Below, in pieces: positions 38,061 to 47,700 of a stretch of DNA of 64,000 nt. Both the position numbers and the translations under genes were made by a program. The DNA is taken from assembly GCF_001742165.1 (NCBI RefSeq), contig NZ_CP016442.1, positions 3,410,001-3,474,000 of the forward strand, given 5' to 3'. Numbering within the stretch: position 1 is the stretch's first letter; each line of letters begins with the position of its first letter. The stretch is from Burkholderia stabilis (GTDB lineage: Bacteria > Pseudomonadota > Gammaproteobacteria > Burkholderiales > Burkholderiaceae). Below the pieces are notes generated by a model that was not told the DNA's origin, did no database searches, and saw only the letters and a list, made by a program, of their open reading frames with translations.

Positions 38061-38546
38061 TCAGTCGCGGAAGTTGTTGAAATCGAGCGGCGTGTCGGTC
38101 ACGTCCTTGCGCAGCATCGCGATCGTGCTCTGCAGGTCGTCGCGCTTGGTGCCCGAGATGCGCACCGCGTCGCCCTGGATGCTCGCCTGCACCTTGATCT
38201 TGCTGTCCTTCACGAGCCGCACGATCTTCTTCGCGAGATCACCCGTCACGCCTTTCTTCACGGTGACGATCTGCTTGACCTTGTCGCCGCCGATCTTCTC
38301 GACCTTGCCGTAGTCGAGGAAGCGCACGTCGACGTTGCGCTTGGCCAGCTTGCCGATCAGCACGTCCTTGACCTGGCCGAGCTTGAAATCGTCGTCGGCG
38401 AACAGCGTCAGCTCGCGTTCCTTCTGCTCGACGCGCGCGTCGGAGCCCTTGAAGTCGAAGCGCGTCGAAATTTCCTTGTTCGACTGCTCGATGGCGTTCT
38501 TCACTTCGATCATGTTCGCTTCGGAAACGACGTCGAACGATGGCAT
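38061..38546 (-). CDS. yajQ: YajQ-family nucleotide-binding protein
   Basis: A 161-residue, two-ferredoxin-fold protein with [36 protein letters not shown] and [17 protein letters not shown]. Members bind tRNA or GTP in vitro, and some Xanthomonas members act as c-di-GMP receptors that partner a LysR factor. Its 5' region, shared with murB, contains TATAAT at 38596 on the plus strand. Confidence 0.95.
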   Translation of the reverse strand: MPSFDVVSEANMIEVKNAIEQSNKEISTRFDFKGSDARVEQKERELTLFADDDFKLGQVKDVLIGKLAKRNVDVRFLDYGKVEKIGGDKVKQIVTVKKGVTGDLAKKIVRLVKDSKIKVQASIQGDAVRISGTKRDDLQSTIAMLRKDVTDTPLDFNNFRD

Positions 38547-38689
38547 GGCATTCTCCCTTGAGATGCGGGCACCCGGCTCGCGCGCGGGCACTCGCTATAA
38601 TTGCGGACTGTCTGCCATTTTACCGATGCCCCTCCGTTTGCCCAAGACCGGCCATTCGCCGCACCGGGCGGACGTGACCGCGAAAGCCG

Positions 38690-39733
38690 ATGCCTCCTGA
38701 CGATTCCGCCCTGTCGCTGCTTCCCGACCATCCGCTCGCCGCGCACAACACGTTCGGCATTGCCGCGAACGCGCGCTTTGCCGCGCGCATCACGCATGCG
38801 TCGCAGTTCGAGGCGCTGCATCGCGACCCGCGCGTCGCGAATCTGCCGCAGCTCGTGCTCGGCGGCGGCAGCAATGTCGTGTTCACGCGCGATTTCGACG
38901 GTGTCGTGCTGCTCGACGAGATCGCGGGCCGCCGCGTCGTGCGCGAGGACGACGACGCGTGGTACGTCGAGGCCGGCGGCGGCGAGAACTGGCATGCGTT
39001 TGTCGCGTGGACGCTCGAACACGGGATGCCGGGCCTCGAGAATCTCGCGCTGATCCCGGGCACCGTCGGCGCCGCGCCGATCCAGAACATCGGCGCGTAC
39101 GGCCTCGAGATGAAGGCGTATTTCGACTCGCTGGTCGCGGTCGAGCTGGCGACGGGGCGCAGCGAGCGCTTCGACGCCGCGCGCTGCGCGTTCGGTTATC
39201 GGGACAGTTTCTTCAAGCGGGAAGGGCGTGGCCGGTTCGCGATCGTGTCGGTGACGTTCCGGCTGCCCAGGCAGTGGGCGCCGCGGCTCGGCTATGCGGA
39301 TGTCACGCGTGAGCTCGACGCGCGCGGCATCGCGCCCGACGCGGCGACGCCGCGCGACGTGTTCGATGCGGTCGTCGCGATCCGCCGCGCGAAGCTGCCC
39401 GATCCGCTCGTGGTCGGCAACGCGGGTAGTTTCTTCAAGAATCCGGTTATCGATGCCGCGCAGTTCGACGCGCTGCGCGCTCGCGCGCCCGACGTCGTGT
39501 CGTATCCGCAGCCGGACGGGCAGGTCAAGCTCGCGGCCGGCTGGCTGATCGACCGCTGCGGCTGGAAGGGGCGCGCGCTGGGGGCGGCGGCCGTGCACGA
39601 CCGCCAGGCGCTCGTGCTCGTCAACCGCGGCGGCGCGACGGGGGCCGACGTGCTCGCGCTTGCGCGGGCGATCCAGCATGACGTGCGCGAGCAGTTCGGC
39701 GTTGAACTCGAGGCCGAACCAGTCTGCCTGTAA
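38690..39733 (+). CDS. murB: UDP-N-acetylenolpyruvoylglucosamine reductase
   Basis: A 347-residue FAD enzyme that completes UDP-MurNAc synthesis. FAD-binding motifs include [27 protein letters not shown] and [22 protein letters not shown]; the catalytic region has FGYRDSFFK and AGSFFKNPV, and a type I C-terminal domain ends the protein. The extra residues before HNTFG are short. TATAAT at 38596-38601 gives a leader of about 80 nt. Confidence 0.96.
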   Translation: MPPDDSALSLLPDHPLAAHNTFGIAANARFAARITHASQFEALHRDPRVANLPQLVLGGGSNVVFTRDFDGVVLLDEIAGRRVVREDDDAWYVEAGGGENWHAFVAWTLEHGMPGLENLALIPGTVGAAPIQNIGAYGLEMKAYFDSLVAVELATGRSERFDAARCAFGYRDSFFKREGRGRFAIVSVTFRLPRQWAPRLGYADVTRELDARGIAPDAATPRDVFDAVVAIRRAKLPDPLVVGNAGSFFKNPVIDAAQFDALRARAPDVVSYPQPDGQVKLAAGWLIDRCGWKGRALGAAAVHDRQALVLVNRGGATGADVLALARAIQHDVREQFGVELEAEPVCL

Positions 39734-39767
39734 CGCAGGTCCTGCAGCGTTTTTCGCGCGCCCGAAC

Positions 39768-39799
39768 AAAAAGAGCCGATCGTCGATCGGCTCTTTTTT
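39768..39799. terminator. Bidirectional intrinsic terminator between murB and argF
   Basis: aaagagccgat-cgtcg-atcggctctttttt: an 11-bp stem with T-tract after murB and an A-tract that becomes a T-tract for the convergent argF transcript. A textbook shared terminator. Confidence 0.92.
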
Positions 39800-39826
39800 C
39801 GTCTGCGGCTGGATTCCGGCGGCGCG

Positions 39827-40756
39827 TCAGTGCTTGAGACGGCCAAGCAGCAGAAACTCCATCAGCGCCTTTTGCACGTGCAGGCGGTTTTCCGCCTCGT
39901 CCCACACGACGCTCTGCGGGCCGTCGATCACGCCGGCCGTCACTTCCTCGCCGCGGTGCGCGGGCAGGCAGTGCATGAAGAGCGCGTCCGGGTTTGCGTG
40001 CCCCATCATTTCCTCGTCGACGCACCAGTCGGCGAACGCCTTCATGCGCACCTCGTTCTCGGCCTCGAAGCCCATGCTCGTCCACACGTCGGTCGTCACG
40101 AGATCGGCGCCCTTGCATGCTTCGTTCGGGTCGTCGAACACCTCGTAGAACGGCGTGCTGTCGGGCGACACGAGCTTCATGTCGAGCGCGTAGCCGGGCG
40201 GCGTGGACAGGCGCAGCTTGAAGCCGAGGATCTGCGCGGCTTCGATCCACGTATAGAGCATGTTGTTCGCGTCGCCGACCCATGCGACGGTCTTGCCGGC
40301 GATCGGGCCGCGGTGCTCGTAGTACGTGAAGATGTCGGCGAGCACCTGGCACGGGTGGTATTCGTTCGTCAGGCCGTTGATCACCGGCACGCGGGAGTTT
40401 TCCGCGAAGCGCTGGATCACTTCCTGCTCGAAGGTACGGATCATGATGATGTCGACCATCCGCGAAATGACCTGCGCGGAATCCTCGACGGGCTCGCCGC
40501 GGCCGAGCTGCGTGTCGCGCGTGCTCATGAAGACGGCATGGCCGCCGAGCTGGAAGATGCCGGCCTCGAACGACAGCCGCGTGCGCGTCGAGCTCTTCTC
40601 GAAGATCATCGCGAGCGTGCGGTCGTGCAGCGGGTGATAGGTCTCGTAGTTCTTGAACTTGCGTTTCAGGATACCCGTGCGTTCGAGCACGTACTCGTAG
40701 TCTTCCAGCGAGAAATCCTTGAACTGCAGGTAGTGACGAATGGTTTTGGCGGTCAT
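39827..40756 (-). CDS. argF: Ornithine carbamoyltransferase
   Basis: A 309-residue transcarbamylase that makes citrulline from ornithine and carbamoyl phosphate in arginine synthesis. It has the carbamoyl phosphate motif FEKSSTRTRLSFEAG (about residue 50), the ornithine-loop region GVIDG and the catalytic HCLPAHRGEEV. The length and N-terminus are standard. The upstream region contains a perfect DnaA-box sequence, TGTGGATAA, at 40814-40822. Confidence 0.97.
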   Translation of the reverse strand: MTAKTIRHYLQFKDFSLEDYEYVLERTGILKRKFKNYETYHPLHDRTLAMIFEKSSTRTRLSFEAGIFQLGGHAVFMSTRDTQLGRGEPVEDSAQVISRMVDIIMIRTFEQEVIQRFAENSRVPVINGLTNEYHPCQVLADIFTYYEHRGPIAGKTVAWVGDANNMLYTWIEAAQILGFKLRLSTPPGYALDMKLVSPDSTPFYEVFDDPNEACKGADLVTTDVWTSMGFEAENEVRMKAFADWCVDEEMMGHANPDALFMHCLPAHRGEEVTAGVIDGPQSVVWDEAENRLHVQKALMEFLLLGRLKH

Positions 40757-41168
40757 GAAACGAAATACGGCGGGTTGCACCCGGCCGCGAGGCCGGACGG
40801 CGCCGCCGTCGGGTGTGGATAACTCAAAGCAGCATAAAGGATTTTCTGTGCTTTGACGAGCCGCGGACGGAAGCGGGACGCGATCATTGCGTGCGGCCGG
40901 CAGCGCGGGAAGCGGCCCTTCGAGGCGACGCTGGATGGCGCGCTGCGGTATAATCCAAAAGTTTTCTCCAGCCCGGCAGGCAAGCCTCTTCGCGCTCTGC
41001 CGGACACAAGCCGTGCGCTGCACAAACCGGTGCAGCACACCGGCGGCGCGCATCGACGCCCCGTTTTCGGGATATCGAAATGCTTGTGCCGCCGTCCATT
41101 CCAGCTTTGTGTTCGCGTATCCAGGCGCCGTCGCCTGGGCATCGCCGGGCCGTCACTTGGGTAACCAC
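40757..41168. other. 412-bp argF/DUF3579 divergent region with a long structured leader
   Basis: On plus, TATAAT at 40949-40954 would start a transcript near 40961 with about 208 nt before the DUF3579 ATG. The leader contains several inverted repeats (for example ccggtgcagcacaccgg at 41028-41044 and ccaggcgccgtcgcctgg at 41121-41138). No ORF on either strand looks genuine. The DnaA-box sequence lies at its argF end. Confidence 0.6.
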
Positions 41169-41489
41169 ATGGCTGAAACCCCTCCGACCGAATTTTTCAT
41201 CCAGGGCATCACGAAAGACGGGAAAAAGTTTCGCCCGAGCGACTGGTCGGAACGTCTGGCCGGTGTGATGGCCTGCTTCGGGCCGGGGGCGAGCGGGCCG
41301 AATGCGCGTCTCAAGTATTCGCTGTACGTGCGCCCGACGATGCTCGGCGACCTGAAATGCGTGATCCTCGATTCGCGGCTGCGCGACATCGAACCGATGG
41401 CTTTCGATTTCGTGCTGAATTTCGCGAAGGACAACAACCTTGTCGTCACCGAAGCGTGCGAACTGCCGGACTACAGCGCGAAGAAGTGA
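41169..41489 (+). CDS. DUF3579 domain-containing protein
   Basis: A 106-residue protein of the beta-proteobacterial DUF3579 family: FFIQGITKDGKKFRPSDWSERLAGVM, LKYSLYVRPTMLGDLKCVILD and FDFVLNFAKDNNLVV. The function is unknown. It sits between argF and rpsT, a conserved neighbourhood in Burkholderiales as I recall it. The ATG has only a weak SD and a long predicted leader. Confidence 0.9.
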   Translation: MAETPPTEFFIQGITKDGKKFRPSDWSERLAGVMACFGPGASGPNARLKYSLYVRPTMLGDLKCVILDSRLRDIEPMAFDFVLNFAKDNNLVVTEACELPDYSAKK

Positions 41490-41570
41490 CGAAGTGATGC
41501 CGACGGGCGAGGGCGCCTGCTGCGCCCGTCCCGGCTGCCCTGCCGGCCCGATTGCCGGACGACAGGCAAC

Positions 41571-41598
41571 AAAAAAGCCCGCCTAGGCGGGCTTTTTT
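41571..41598. terminator. Bidirectional terminator between DUF3579 gene and rpsT
   Basis: aaaaaagcccgcctaggcgggctttttt: an 8-bp GC stem flanked by six A and six T. It serves the plus-strand DUF3579 gene and the minus-strand rpsT. Confidence 0.93.
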
Positions 41599-41644
41599 GC
41601 GATCGCAGGAAACAGGAGCGCCCGTGTGAGCGGGCGCACCGGAT

Positions 41645-41917
41645 TTACGCTGCTGCCTGCAGGCCCTTGACGGCTGCGGCCAGGCGGCTCTTGCTGCGAG
41701 CGGCCTTGTTCTTGTGAACGATCTTCTTGTCGGCGATCGTGTCGATCGTCTTCACGGCAGCCTTGAACAGATCGGCAGCCTTTGCGTGGTCGCCGGCTTC
41801 AACAGCCTTGCGAACCGACTTGATCGCGGTGCGGAATTTCGAGCGCAGCGCCGAGTTGTGCGAGTTTGCCTTCGCGGCTTGGCGGGCGCGCTTGCGTGCT
41901 TGTGCGGAGTTAGCCAT
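41645..41917 (-). CDS. rpsT: 30S ribosomal protein S20
   Basis: A 90-residue basic protein, [21 protein letters not shown] followed by helical Lys/Ala-rich sequence ([37 protein letters not shown]), matching bacterial S20, which binds 16S rRNA in the body of the small subunit. ATG at 41917 follows aggaac. Codon use is more biased than in its neighbours, as expected for a highly expressed gene. Confidence 0.98.
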   Translation of the reverse strand: MANSAQARKRARQAAKANSHNSALRSKFRTAIKSVRKAVEAGDHAKAADLFKAAVKTIDTIADKKIVHKNKAARSKSRLAAAVKGLQAAA

Positions 41918-42206
41918 GACGGTTCCTTATCCTGTCCTGTTTCCAGAGCTTGGAGCCTAGACGGCCAAGCGCTGCTTTTCGATCCGTCCCCTGAGAGCGA
42001 TTGCCCAGGGGCGCATTAAAAACGGTGATTTTAACCGAGGCCGGGACATGAAAACGGCAATTGCCGTGCATGTACGAGCCCAGAAACGGGCGATTATAGC
42101 AACAAAATCAAGCGAGTGGCAAGTTCGACGTGACGCCCGCCGGACGGGGCGCCGGCGGCGTGCGTGCTTTTCGGCATCGGGCGCTGGCCGGGCCACGCAA
42201 CGTCCG

Positions 42207-42212
42207 TATAAT
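42207..42212 (+). promoter_or_regulatory. Consensus -10 box (TATAAT) adjoining murJ start
   Basis: A perfect TATAAT ends 9 bp before the murJ ATG (42222). The intervening aagcgcccc has no SD. Transcription from this box would start about 3 nt upstream of ATG. The -35 region is weak. Confidence 0.6.
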
Positions 42213-42221
42213 AAGCGCCCC

Positions 42222-43772
42222 ATGAATCTATTCCGAGCCCTGCTGACGGTCAGCGGCTTCACGCTGCTGTCGCGCGTGACCGGACTGGCCCGCGAGACGC
42301 TGATCGCCCGTGCGTTCGGTGCCAGTCAATATACCGACGCGTTCTACGTCGCGTTCCGCATTCCGAACCTGCTGCGCCGCCTGTCCGCCGAAGGCGCGTT
42401 CTCGCAGGCGTTCGTGCCGATCCTCGCCGAGTTCAAGAACCAGCAGGGGCACGATGCGACGAAGGCGCTCGTCGATGCGATGTCCACCGTGCTCGCGTGG
42501 GCGCTTGCCGTGCTGTCGGTCCTCGGGATCGCCGGCGCGTCGTGGGTCGTGTTCGCGGTCGCGTCCGGTCTGCACACCGACGGGCAGGCGTTCCCGCTCG
42601 CCGTCACGATGACGCAGATCATGTTCCCGTACATCGTGTTCATTTCGCTGACGACGCTCGCGTCCGGCGTGCTCAACACGTACAAGAGCTTCTCGCTGCC
42701 CGCGTTCGCGCCGGTGCTGCTCAACGTCGCGTTCATCGCCGCGGCCGTGTTCGTCGCGCCGCACCTGAAGGTGCCGGTGTTCGCGCTCGCGTGGGCCGTG
42801 ATCGTGGGCGGCGTGCTGCAGTTCCTCGTGCAGCTGCCGGGCCTGAAGAAGATCGACATGGTGCCGCTGATCGGCCTCAATCCGCTGCGCGCGCTGCGGC
42901 ACCCGGGCGTGAAGCGCGTGCTCGCCAAAATGGTGCCCGCGACGTTCGCGGTGTCGGTCGCGCAACTGTCGCTGATCATCAACACCAACATCGCGTCGCG
43001 GCTCGGGCAGGGCGCCGTGTCGTGGATCAACTACGCCGACCGCCTGATGGAATTCCCGACGGCGCTGCTCGGCGTCGCGCTCGGCACGATCCTGCTGCCG
43101 AGCCTGTCGAAGGCGCACGTCGATGCCGATTCGCAAGAATATTCGGCGCTGCTCGACTGGGGGCTGCGCGTCACGTTCCTGCTTGCCGCGCCGAGCGCGC
43201 TCGCGCTGTTCTTCTTCGCGACGCCGCTCACCGCGACGCTCTTCAACTACGGCAAGTTCGACGCGCATACCGTCACGATGGTCGCGCGTGCGCTCGCGAC
43301 CTACGGGATCGGCCTCGTCGGCATCATCCTGATCAAGATCCTCGCGCCGGGCTTCTATGCGAAGCAGGACATCAAGACGCCCGTGAAGATCGCGATCGGC
43401 GTGCTGATCGTCACGCAGATCTCGAACTACGTGTTCGTACCGCTGATCGGCCATGCGGGCCTCACGCTGAGCATCGGCGTCGGCGCGTGCCTGAACTCGC
43501 TGCTGCTGTTCATCGGGCTGCGCCGGCGCGGCATTTACCAGCCGTCGCCGGGCTGGCTGCGCTTCTTCGTGCAGCTGATCGGCGCGACGCTCGTGCTCGC
43601 GGGCCTGATGCACTGGTTCTCGATCAGCTTCGACTGGACCGGGATGCGTGCGCAGCCGCTCGACCGCATTGCGTTGATGGGTGCGTGCCTCGTGCTGTTC
43701 GCTGCACTATATTTCGGTATGTTGTGGGTGATGGGCTTCAAATACGCTTACTTCAGAAGGCGCGCCAAGTGA
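42222..43772 (+). CDS. murJ: Lipid II flippase MurJ
   Basis: A 516-residue, 14-helix MOP-superfamily flippase that moves lipid II across the inner membrane. The N-terminus MNLFRALLTVSGFTLLSRVTGLARETLIARAFG (identified in part), FRIPNLLRRLSAEGAFSQAFVP and SWINYADRLMEFPTALLGVALGTILLP are diagnostic. No SD precedes the ATG. Its stop overlaps the GTG of the SirB1-type gene. Confidence 0.97.
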   Translation: MNLFRALLTVSGFTLLSRVTGLARETLIARAFGASQYTDAFYVAFRIPNLLRRLSAEGAFSQAFVPILAEFKNQQGHDATKALVDAMSTVLAWALAVLSVLGIAGASWVVFAVASGLHTDGQAFPLAVTMTQIMFPYIVFISLTTLASGVLNTYKSFSLPAFAPVLLNVAFIAAAVFVAPHLKVPVFALAWAVIVGGVLQFLVQLPGLKKIDMVPLIGLNPLRALRHPGVKRVLAKMVPATFAVSVAQLSLIINTNIASRLGQGAVSWINYADRLMEFPTALLGVALGTILLPSLSKAHVDADSQEYSALLDWGLRVTFLLAAPSALALFFFATPLTATLFNYGKFDAHTVTMVARALATYGIGLVGIILIKILAPGFYAKQDIKTPVKIAIGVLIVTQISNYVFVPLIGHAGLTLSIGVGACLNSLLLFIGLRRRGIYQPSPGWLRFFVQLIGATLVLAGLMHWFSISFDWTGMRAQPLDRIALMGACLVLFAALYFGMLWVMGFKYAYFRRRAK

Positions 43773-44623
43773 CGACCGCAATGACCCGCGTCCTCGACTA
43801 CTTCAGCACGCTCGTGGCGGACGACGACAGCCTGCCCGTCACGGAAACCGCGCTGTCGCTGGCCCAGGATGCGTATCCCGACCTCGACCTGCAGGGCACG
43901 CTGGCCGAACTCGACATGCTGGCGGCGCGGTTGCGCCGGCGGTTCACCGACGATGCGGACCTGAAGGGCCGCGTCGCCGCGCTGAACGATTTCTTCTTCC
44001 GCGAGCTCGGCTTCGCGTGCAATCACAACGATTACTACGACCCCGATAACAGCCATCTGAACGCGGTGCTGAAGCGGCGGCGTGGGATTCCGATCTCGCT
44101 GTCGGTGCTGTATCTGGAGCTGGCCGAGCAGGTCGGCGTGCCGGCGCGGGGCGTATCGTTCCCCGGCCATTTCCTGCTGCGCGTCACGCTGCCGGACGGC
44201 GACCTGATCATCGATCCGACCAACGGCCATTCGCTGTCCGAGGCCGAGATGGTCGAGATGCTCGAGCCGTACGTCGCGCGCGCGGCCGGCGCGGTCGACA
44301 GCGCGTTGCGCGCGCTGCTGCAGCCGGCGACGAGCCGCGAGATCATCGCGCGGATGCTGCGCAACCTGAAGACGATCTATCTGCAGACGGAACGCTGGCA
44401 GCGGCTGCTCGCGGTACAGCAGCGGCTCGTGATCCTGTTGCCCGAACAGCTCGACGAAGTGCGCGACCGCGGTTTCGCGTATGCGCGGCTCGACTACCTG
44501 CGCCCCGCGCTCGAGGATCTCGAGCAATATCTCGGCGAGCGGCCGGAGGCCGACGACGCGACCGTCGTCGAGTCGCAGGTGACCGAATTGCGGCAGCGGA
44601 TGCAGCGCGACGGCGAGGACTGA
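43769..44623 (+). CDS. SirB1/transglutaminase-like TPR protein
   Basis: About 284 residues of the SirB1 family. The transglutaminase-like core includes LNDFFFRELGFACNHNDYYDPDNSHLNAVLKRRRGIPISLSVLYLELAEQVGVPARGVSFPGHFLLR (cited in part); the conserved pattern is Asn-His/Ser-Leu/Pro-Gly-His, without an evident catalytic Cys. A C-terminal TPR-like region covers 195-275. GTG at 43769 overlaps the murJ stop and follows agaagg; ATG at 43781 is an alternative. The biochemical role is unknown. Confidence 0.88.
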   Translation: MTTAMTRVLDYFSTLVADDDSLPVTETALSLAQDAYPDLDLQGTLAELDMLAARLRRRFTDDADLKGRVAALNDFFFRELGFACNHNDYYDPDNSHLNAVLKRRRGIPISLSVLYLELAEQVGVPARGVSFPGHFLLRVTLPDGDLIIDPTNGHSLSEAEMVEMLEPYVARAAGAVDSALRALLQPATSREIIARMLRNLKTIYLQTERWQRLLAVQQRLVILLPEQLDEVRDRGFAYARLDYLRPALEDLEQYLGERPEADDATVVESQVTELRQRMQRDGED

Positions 44624-44651
44624 GCCGCCGCCGTGCAACTGCCGGAACCTG

Positions 44652-44678
44652 AAAAACGCCCGCATCGCGGGCGTTTTT
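44652..44678. terminator. Bidirectional terminator after the SirB1-type gene
   Basis: aaaaacgcccgc-atc-gcgggcgttttt: a 7-bp GC stem inside A and T tracts, located between the plus-strand SirB1-type gene and the convergent SDR gene. Confidence 0.92.
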
Positions 44679-44687
44679 CATGTGCGC

Positions 44688-45446
44688 CTACTTCGGCTGC
44701 ATCCGGATCGCGCCGTCGAGGCGGATCACTTCGCCGTTGAGCATCGGGTTCTCGACGATCTGGCGGACCAGCATCGCGTATTCGGCCGGCTTGCCGAGCC
44801 GCGGCGGGAACGGCACCATCGCGCCGAGCGCGTCCTGTACGTCCTTCGGCATGCCGAGCAGCATCGGGGTCTCGAACAGGCCGGGCGCGATCGTCATCAC
44901 ACGAATGCCGCTGCGCGACAGGTCGCGCGCGATCGGCAGCGTCATGCCCGCGACGCCGGCTTTCGATGCCGCATAGGCAGCCTGGCCGATCTGCCCGTCG
45001 AATGCGGCGACCGACGCGGTGCTGACGATCACGCCGCGCTCGCCGTCCGCGGTCGGCGCGGTGGCCGCCATCGCGGCGGCCGCGAGCCGGATCATGTTGA
45101 ACGTGCCGACGAGGTTCACGTTGATCGTCTTCGCGAACACGTCGAGCGGATGCGCGCCATCCTTGCCGACGGTTTTCGCGGCGGGCGCGATGCCCGCGCA
45201 ATTCACGAGGCCGCGCAACGTGCCCGCGCGCGTCGCTGCGTCGACGGCCGCCTGCGCGTCGGCCTCGGTCGACACGTCGCACCGCACGAAGACGCCGCCC
45301 AGCTCGGTTGCGAGCGCCGTGCCTGCCGCCTCGTTCAGGTCGGCGAGCACGACCTTGCCGCCGGCCTGCGCGAGCATCCGGGCCGTGCCGGCGCCGAGGC
45401 CCGATGCGCCGCCCGTGATCAGAAAGACGTTGCCGCGAATATCCAT
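44688..45446 (-). CDS. SDR-family 3-hydroxyacyl-CoA dehydrogenase-like protein
   Basis: A 252-residue short-chain dehydrogenase. It has the NAD loop [26 protein letters not shown] (an Asp that selects NAD+), [13 protein letters not shown] and catalytic Y-x-x-x-K in [19 protein letters not shown]. It resembles HSD17B10/3-hydroxy-2-methylbutyryl-CoA dehydrogenases. ATG at 45446 follows aaaggagac. Its upstream leader holds a duplicated hairpin. No beta-oxidation partner gene is adjacent. Confidence 0.9.
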   Translation of the reverse strand: MDIRGNVFLITGGASGLGAGTARMLAQAGGKVVLADLNEAAGTALATELGGVFVRCDVSTEADAQAAVDAATRAGTLRGLVNCAGIAPAAKTVGKDGAHPLDVFAKTINVNLVGTFNMIRLAAAAMAATAPTADGERGVIVSTASVAAFDGQIGQAAYAASKAGVAGMTLPIARDLSRSGIRVMTIAPGLFETPMLLGMPKDVQDALGAMVPFPPRLGKPAEYAMLVRQIVENPMLNGEVIRLDGAIRMQPK

Positions 45447-45460
45447 GACTGTCTCCTTTG

Positions 45461-45496
45461 TCGACCGCCCTTGGCGCTTTAACGCTTAGGGCGGTC
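45461..45496 (-). promoter_or_regulatory. Hairpin repeat copy 1 in the SDR leader
   Basis: An inverted repeat, accgccct ... agggcggt, encloses ggcgctttaacgct. It ends 5-15 bp before the SDR ribosome-binding site in the transcript direction (minus). A near-identical copy lies 50 bp away. Confidence 0.6.
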
Positions 45497-45510
45497 CCAT
45501 GCATAAGCGG

Positions 45511-45545
45511 TCGACCGCCTTGGCGCTTTAACGCTTCGGGCGGCC
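45511..45545 (-). promoter_or_regulatory. Hairpin repeat copy 2 in the SDR leader
   Basis: The second copy keeps tcgaccgcc, ttggcgctttaacgctt and gggcgg; it differs from copy 1 mainly by one missing C and by c for a before the right arm. The enclosed ttggcgctttaacgctt is identical in both copies. Confidence 0.6.
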
Positions 45546-45641
45546 CGGTTGTTCTGTCCGATGTCGGACGATTGGCCGATTGTACGAGGCGTCATCGCGC
45601 GGAGGTGAGACAAGAACGATCGTGCGAATCTTGATCGGACG

Positions 45642-45672
45642 AAAAAAAGCCGCCCGGAAAGGGCGGCTTTGG
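45642..45672 (-). terminator. Intrinsic terminator of adk
   Basis: On the minus strand: aaagccgccc-tttc-cgggcggcttttttt, 10-bp stem with a 7-T tract, 17 bp after the adk stop. Confidence 0.92.
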
Positions 45673-45688
45673 GTGCGCGATGCCGTGC

Positions 45689-46501
<813 letters not shown>

Positions 46502-46559
46502 TCAAGCGAGGACGCGCTGGTCGCGGACGGCTCGCACAATCGCCTGATTATGCCACGGG

Positions 46560-47351
46560 TTATTTTGAACCCGGCTGAAAAAGGGCCTGCACGCGTGCGA
46601 GATCGGCCGGCGTGTCGATGCCGGCTTCGGGCGCGCGCTCGGTGATCATCACTGCGATGCGCTCGCCGTGCCAGAGCGCGCGCAGCTGTTCGAGCTGCTC
46701 GGCCTGTTCGATCGGCGCCTGCGCGAGCGTCGGATACGTGCGCAGGAAACGCGCGCGGTATGCGTAAAGGCCGATGTGCCGATAGACCGGAAATGCAGGG
46801 GCCGGCATCGCCGCGACGTCGGGCCAGTGCGGCTGGTATGCGTCGCGGCTCCACGGGATCGGTGCGCGCGAGAAGTACAGCGCGACGCTCTGCGCGTCGA
46901 GCGCGACCTTCACGACGTTCGGGTTGAACACGTCGGCCGCGTCGTGGATCGGGTGGGCGGCGGTCGCGATCGCGCAGGCCGGATGCGCGGCCAGGTGCGA
47001 CGCCACGTCGCGCACGAGCACGGGGTCGATCAGCGGTTCGTCGCCCTGCACGTTGACGACGACGGTGTCGTCGCTCCACCCGAACGTCGCCGCGACTTCG
47101 GCGAGGCGATCGGTGCCGGACGGATGGTCGGCGCGCGTCAGCACCGCTTCGAAGCCGTGATCGCGCGCCGCATCGAGCACGCTCTGCGCGTCGGATGCGA
47201 CGAGCACCTGCTGCGCGCCCGCTTTGCGCGCGCGCTCGGCGACGCGCACGACCATCGGCTTGCCGCCGAGATCGGCGAGCGGCTTGTTCGGGAGTCGCGT
47301 CGACGCGAGCCGCGCGGGAATGACGGCGATGAAGGGTTGCGGGTGAGTCAT
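46560..47351 (-). CDS. kdsB: 3-deoxy-manno-octulosonate cytidylyltransferase
   Basis: A 263-residue CMP-Kdo synthetase that activates Kdo for lipid A-core synthesis. N-terminal [31 protein letters not shown], then [28 protein letters not shown] and the C-terminal [14 protein letters not shown] and [17 protein letters not shown] are diagnostic. It follows lpxK and the Trm112-like gene, all on the LPS theme. Confidence 0.97.
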   Translation of the reverse strand: MTHPQPFIAVIPARLASTRLPNKPLADLGGKPMVVRVAERARKAGAQQVLVASDAQSVLDAARDHGFEAVLTRADHPSGTDRLAEVAATFGWSDDTVVVNVQGDEPLIDPVLVRDVASHLAAHPACAIATAAHPIHDAADVFNPNVVKVALDAQSVALYFSRAPIPWSRDAYQPHWPDVAAMPAPAFPVYRHIGLYAYRARFLRTYPTLAQAPIEQAEQLEQLRALWHGERIAVMITERAPEAGIDTPADLARVQALFQPGSK

Positions 47352-47505
47352 CGGGGTTCAGCGGTGAGGAGGACGGGGCGGGCGTCGGTCCGGGCCGGTC
47401 GCCCGGCGGCATCCGGTGGCCCGGCCGAGGCCGGGCCGCCTTCGGGCCGTGTTGCCGGCTGGGCGGTCGGTTGACCTGCCGGCTTACCGGTTTGACGGCC
47501 GGGAT

Positions 47506-47700
47506 TTAACGGCCGGCCGGATCGACCGGCGTGCCTTCGACGGTCTGGCGCGCTTCGTCGACGAGCATCACGGGGATGCCGTCGCGGATCGGGTAGGCGA
47601 GCTTGTCCGCGTTGCAGATCAGCTCCTGCGCGGCGCGGTCATAGTGGAGCGGGCCTTTGCAGATAGGGCACACAAGGATTTCAAGCAGGCGAGCGTCCAC
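47506..47700 (-). CDS. Trm112-family small zinc-ribbon protein (YcaR-like)
   Basis: A 64-residue protein, [18 protein letters not shown] then [25 protein letters not shown] pair and a later Cys suggest a partial zinc ribbon. GTG at 47700 is chosen because ggagaaactcc precedes it and the family starts with (M)[11 protein letters not shown]. Eukaryotic Trm112 activates methyltransferases; the role of bacterial lpxK-linked members is unknown. It overlaps the lpxK 3' end by 20 bp. Confidence 0.9.
   Translation of the reverse strand: MDARLLEILVCPICKGPLHYDRAAQELICNADKLAYPIRDGIPVMLVDEARQTVEGTPVDPAGR

Noticed and set aside
47352..47505. Structured RNA between kdsB and the Trm112-like gene
   Set aside because: The 154-bp region is full of short ccgg/ggcc repeats that can pair in many ways; no single stable, specific structure stands out.
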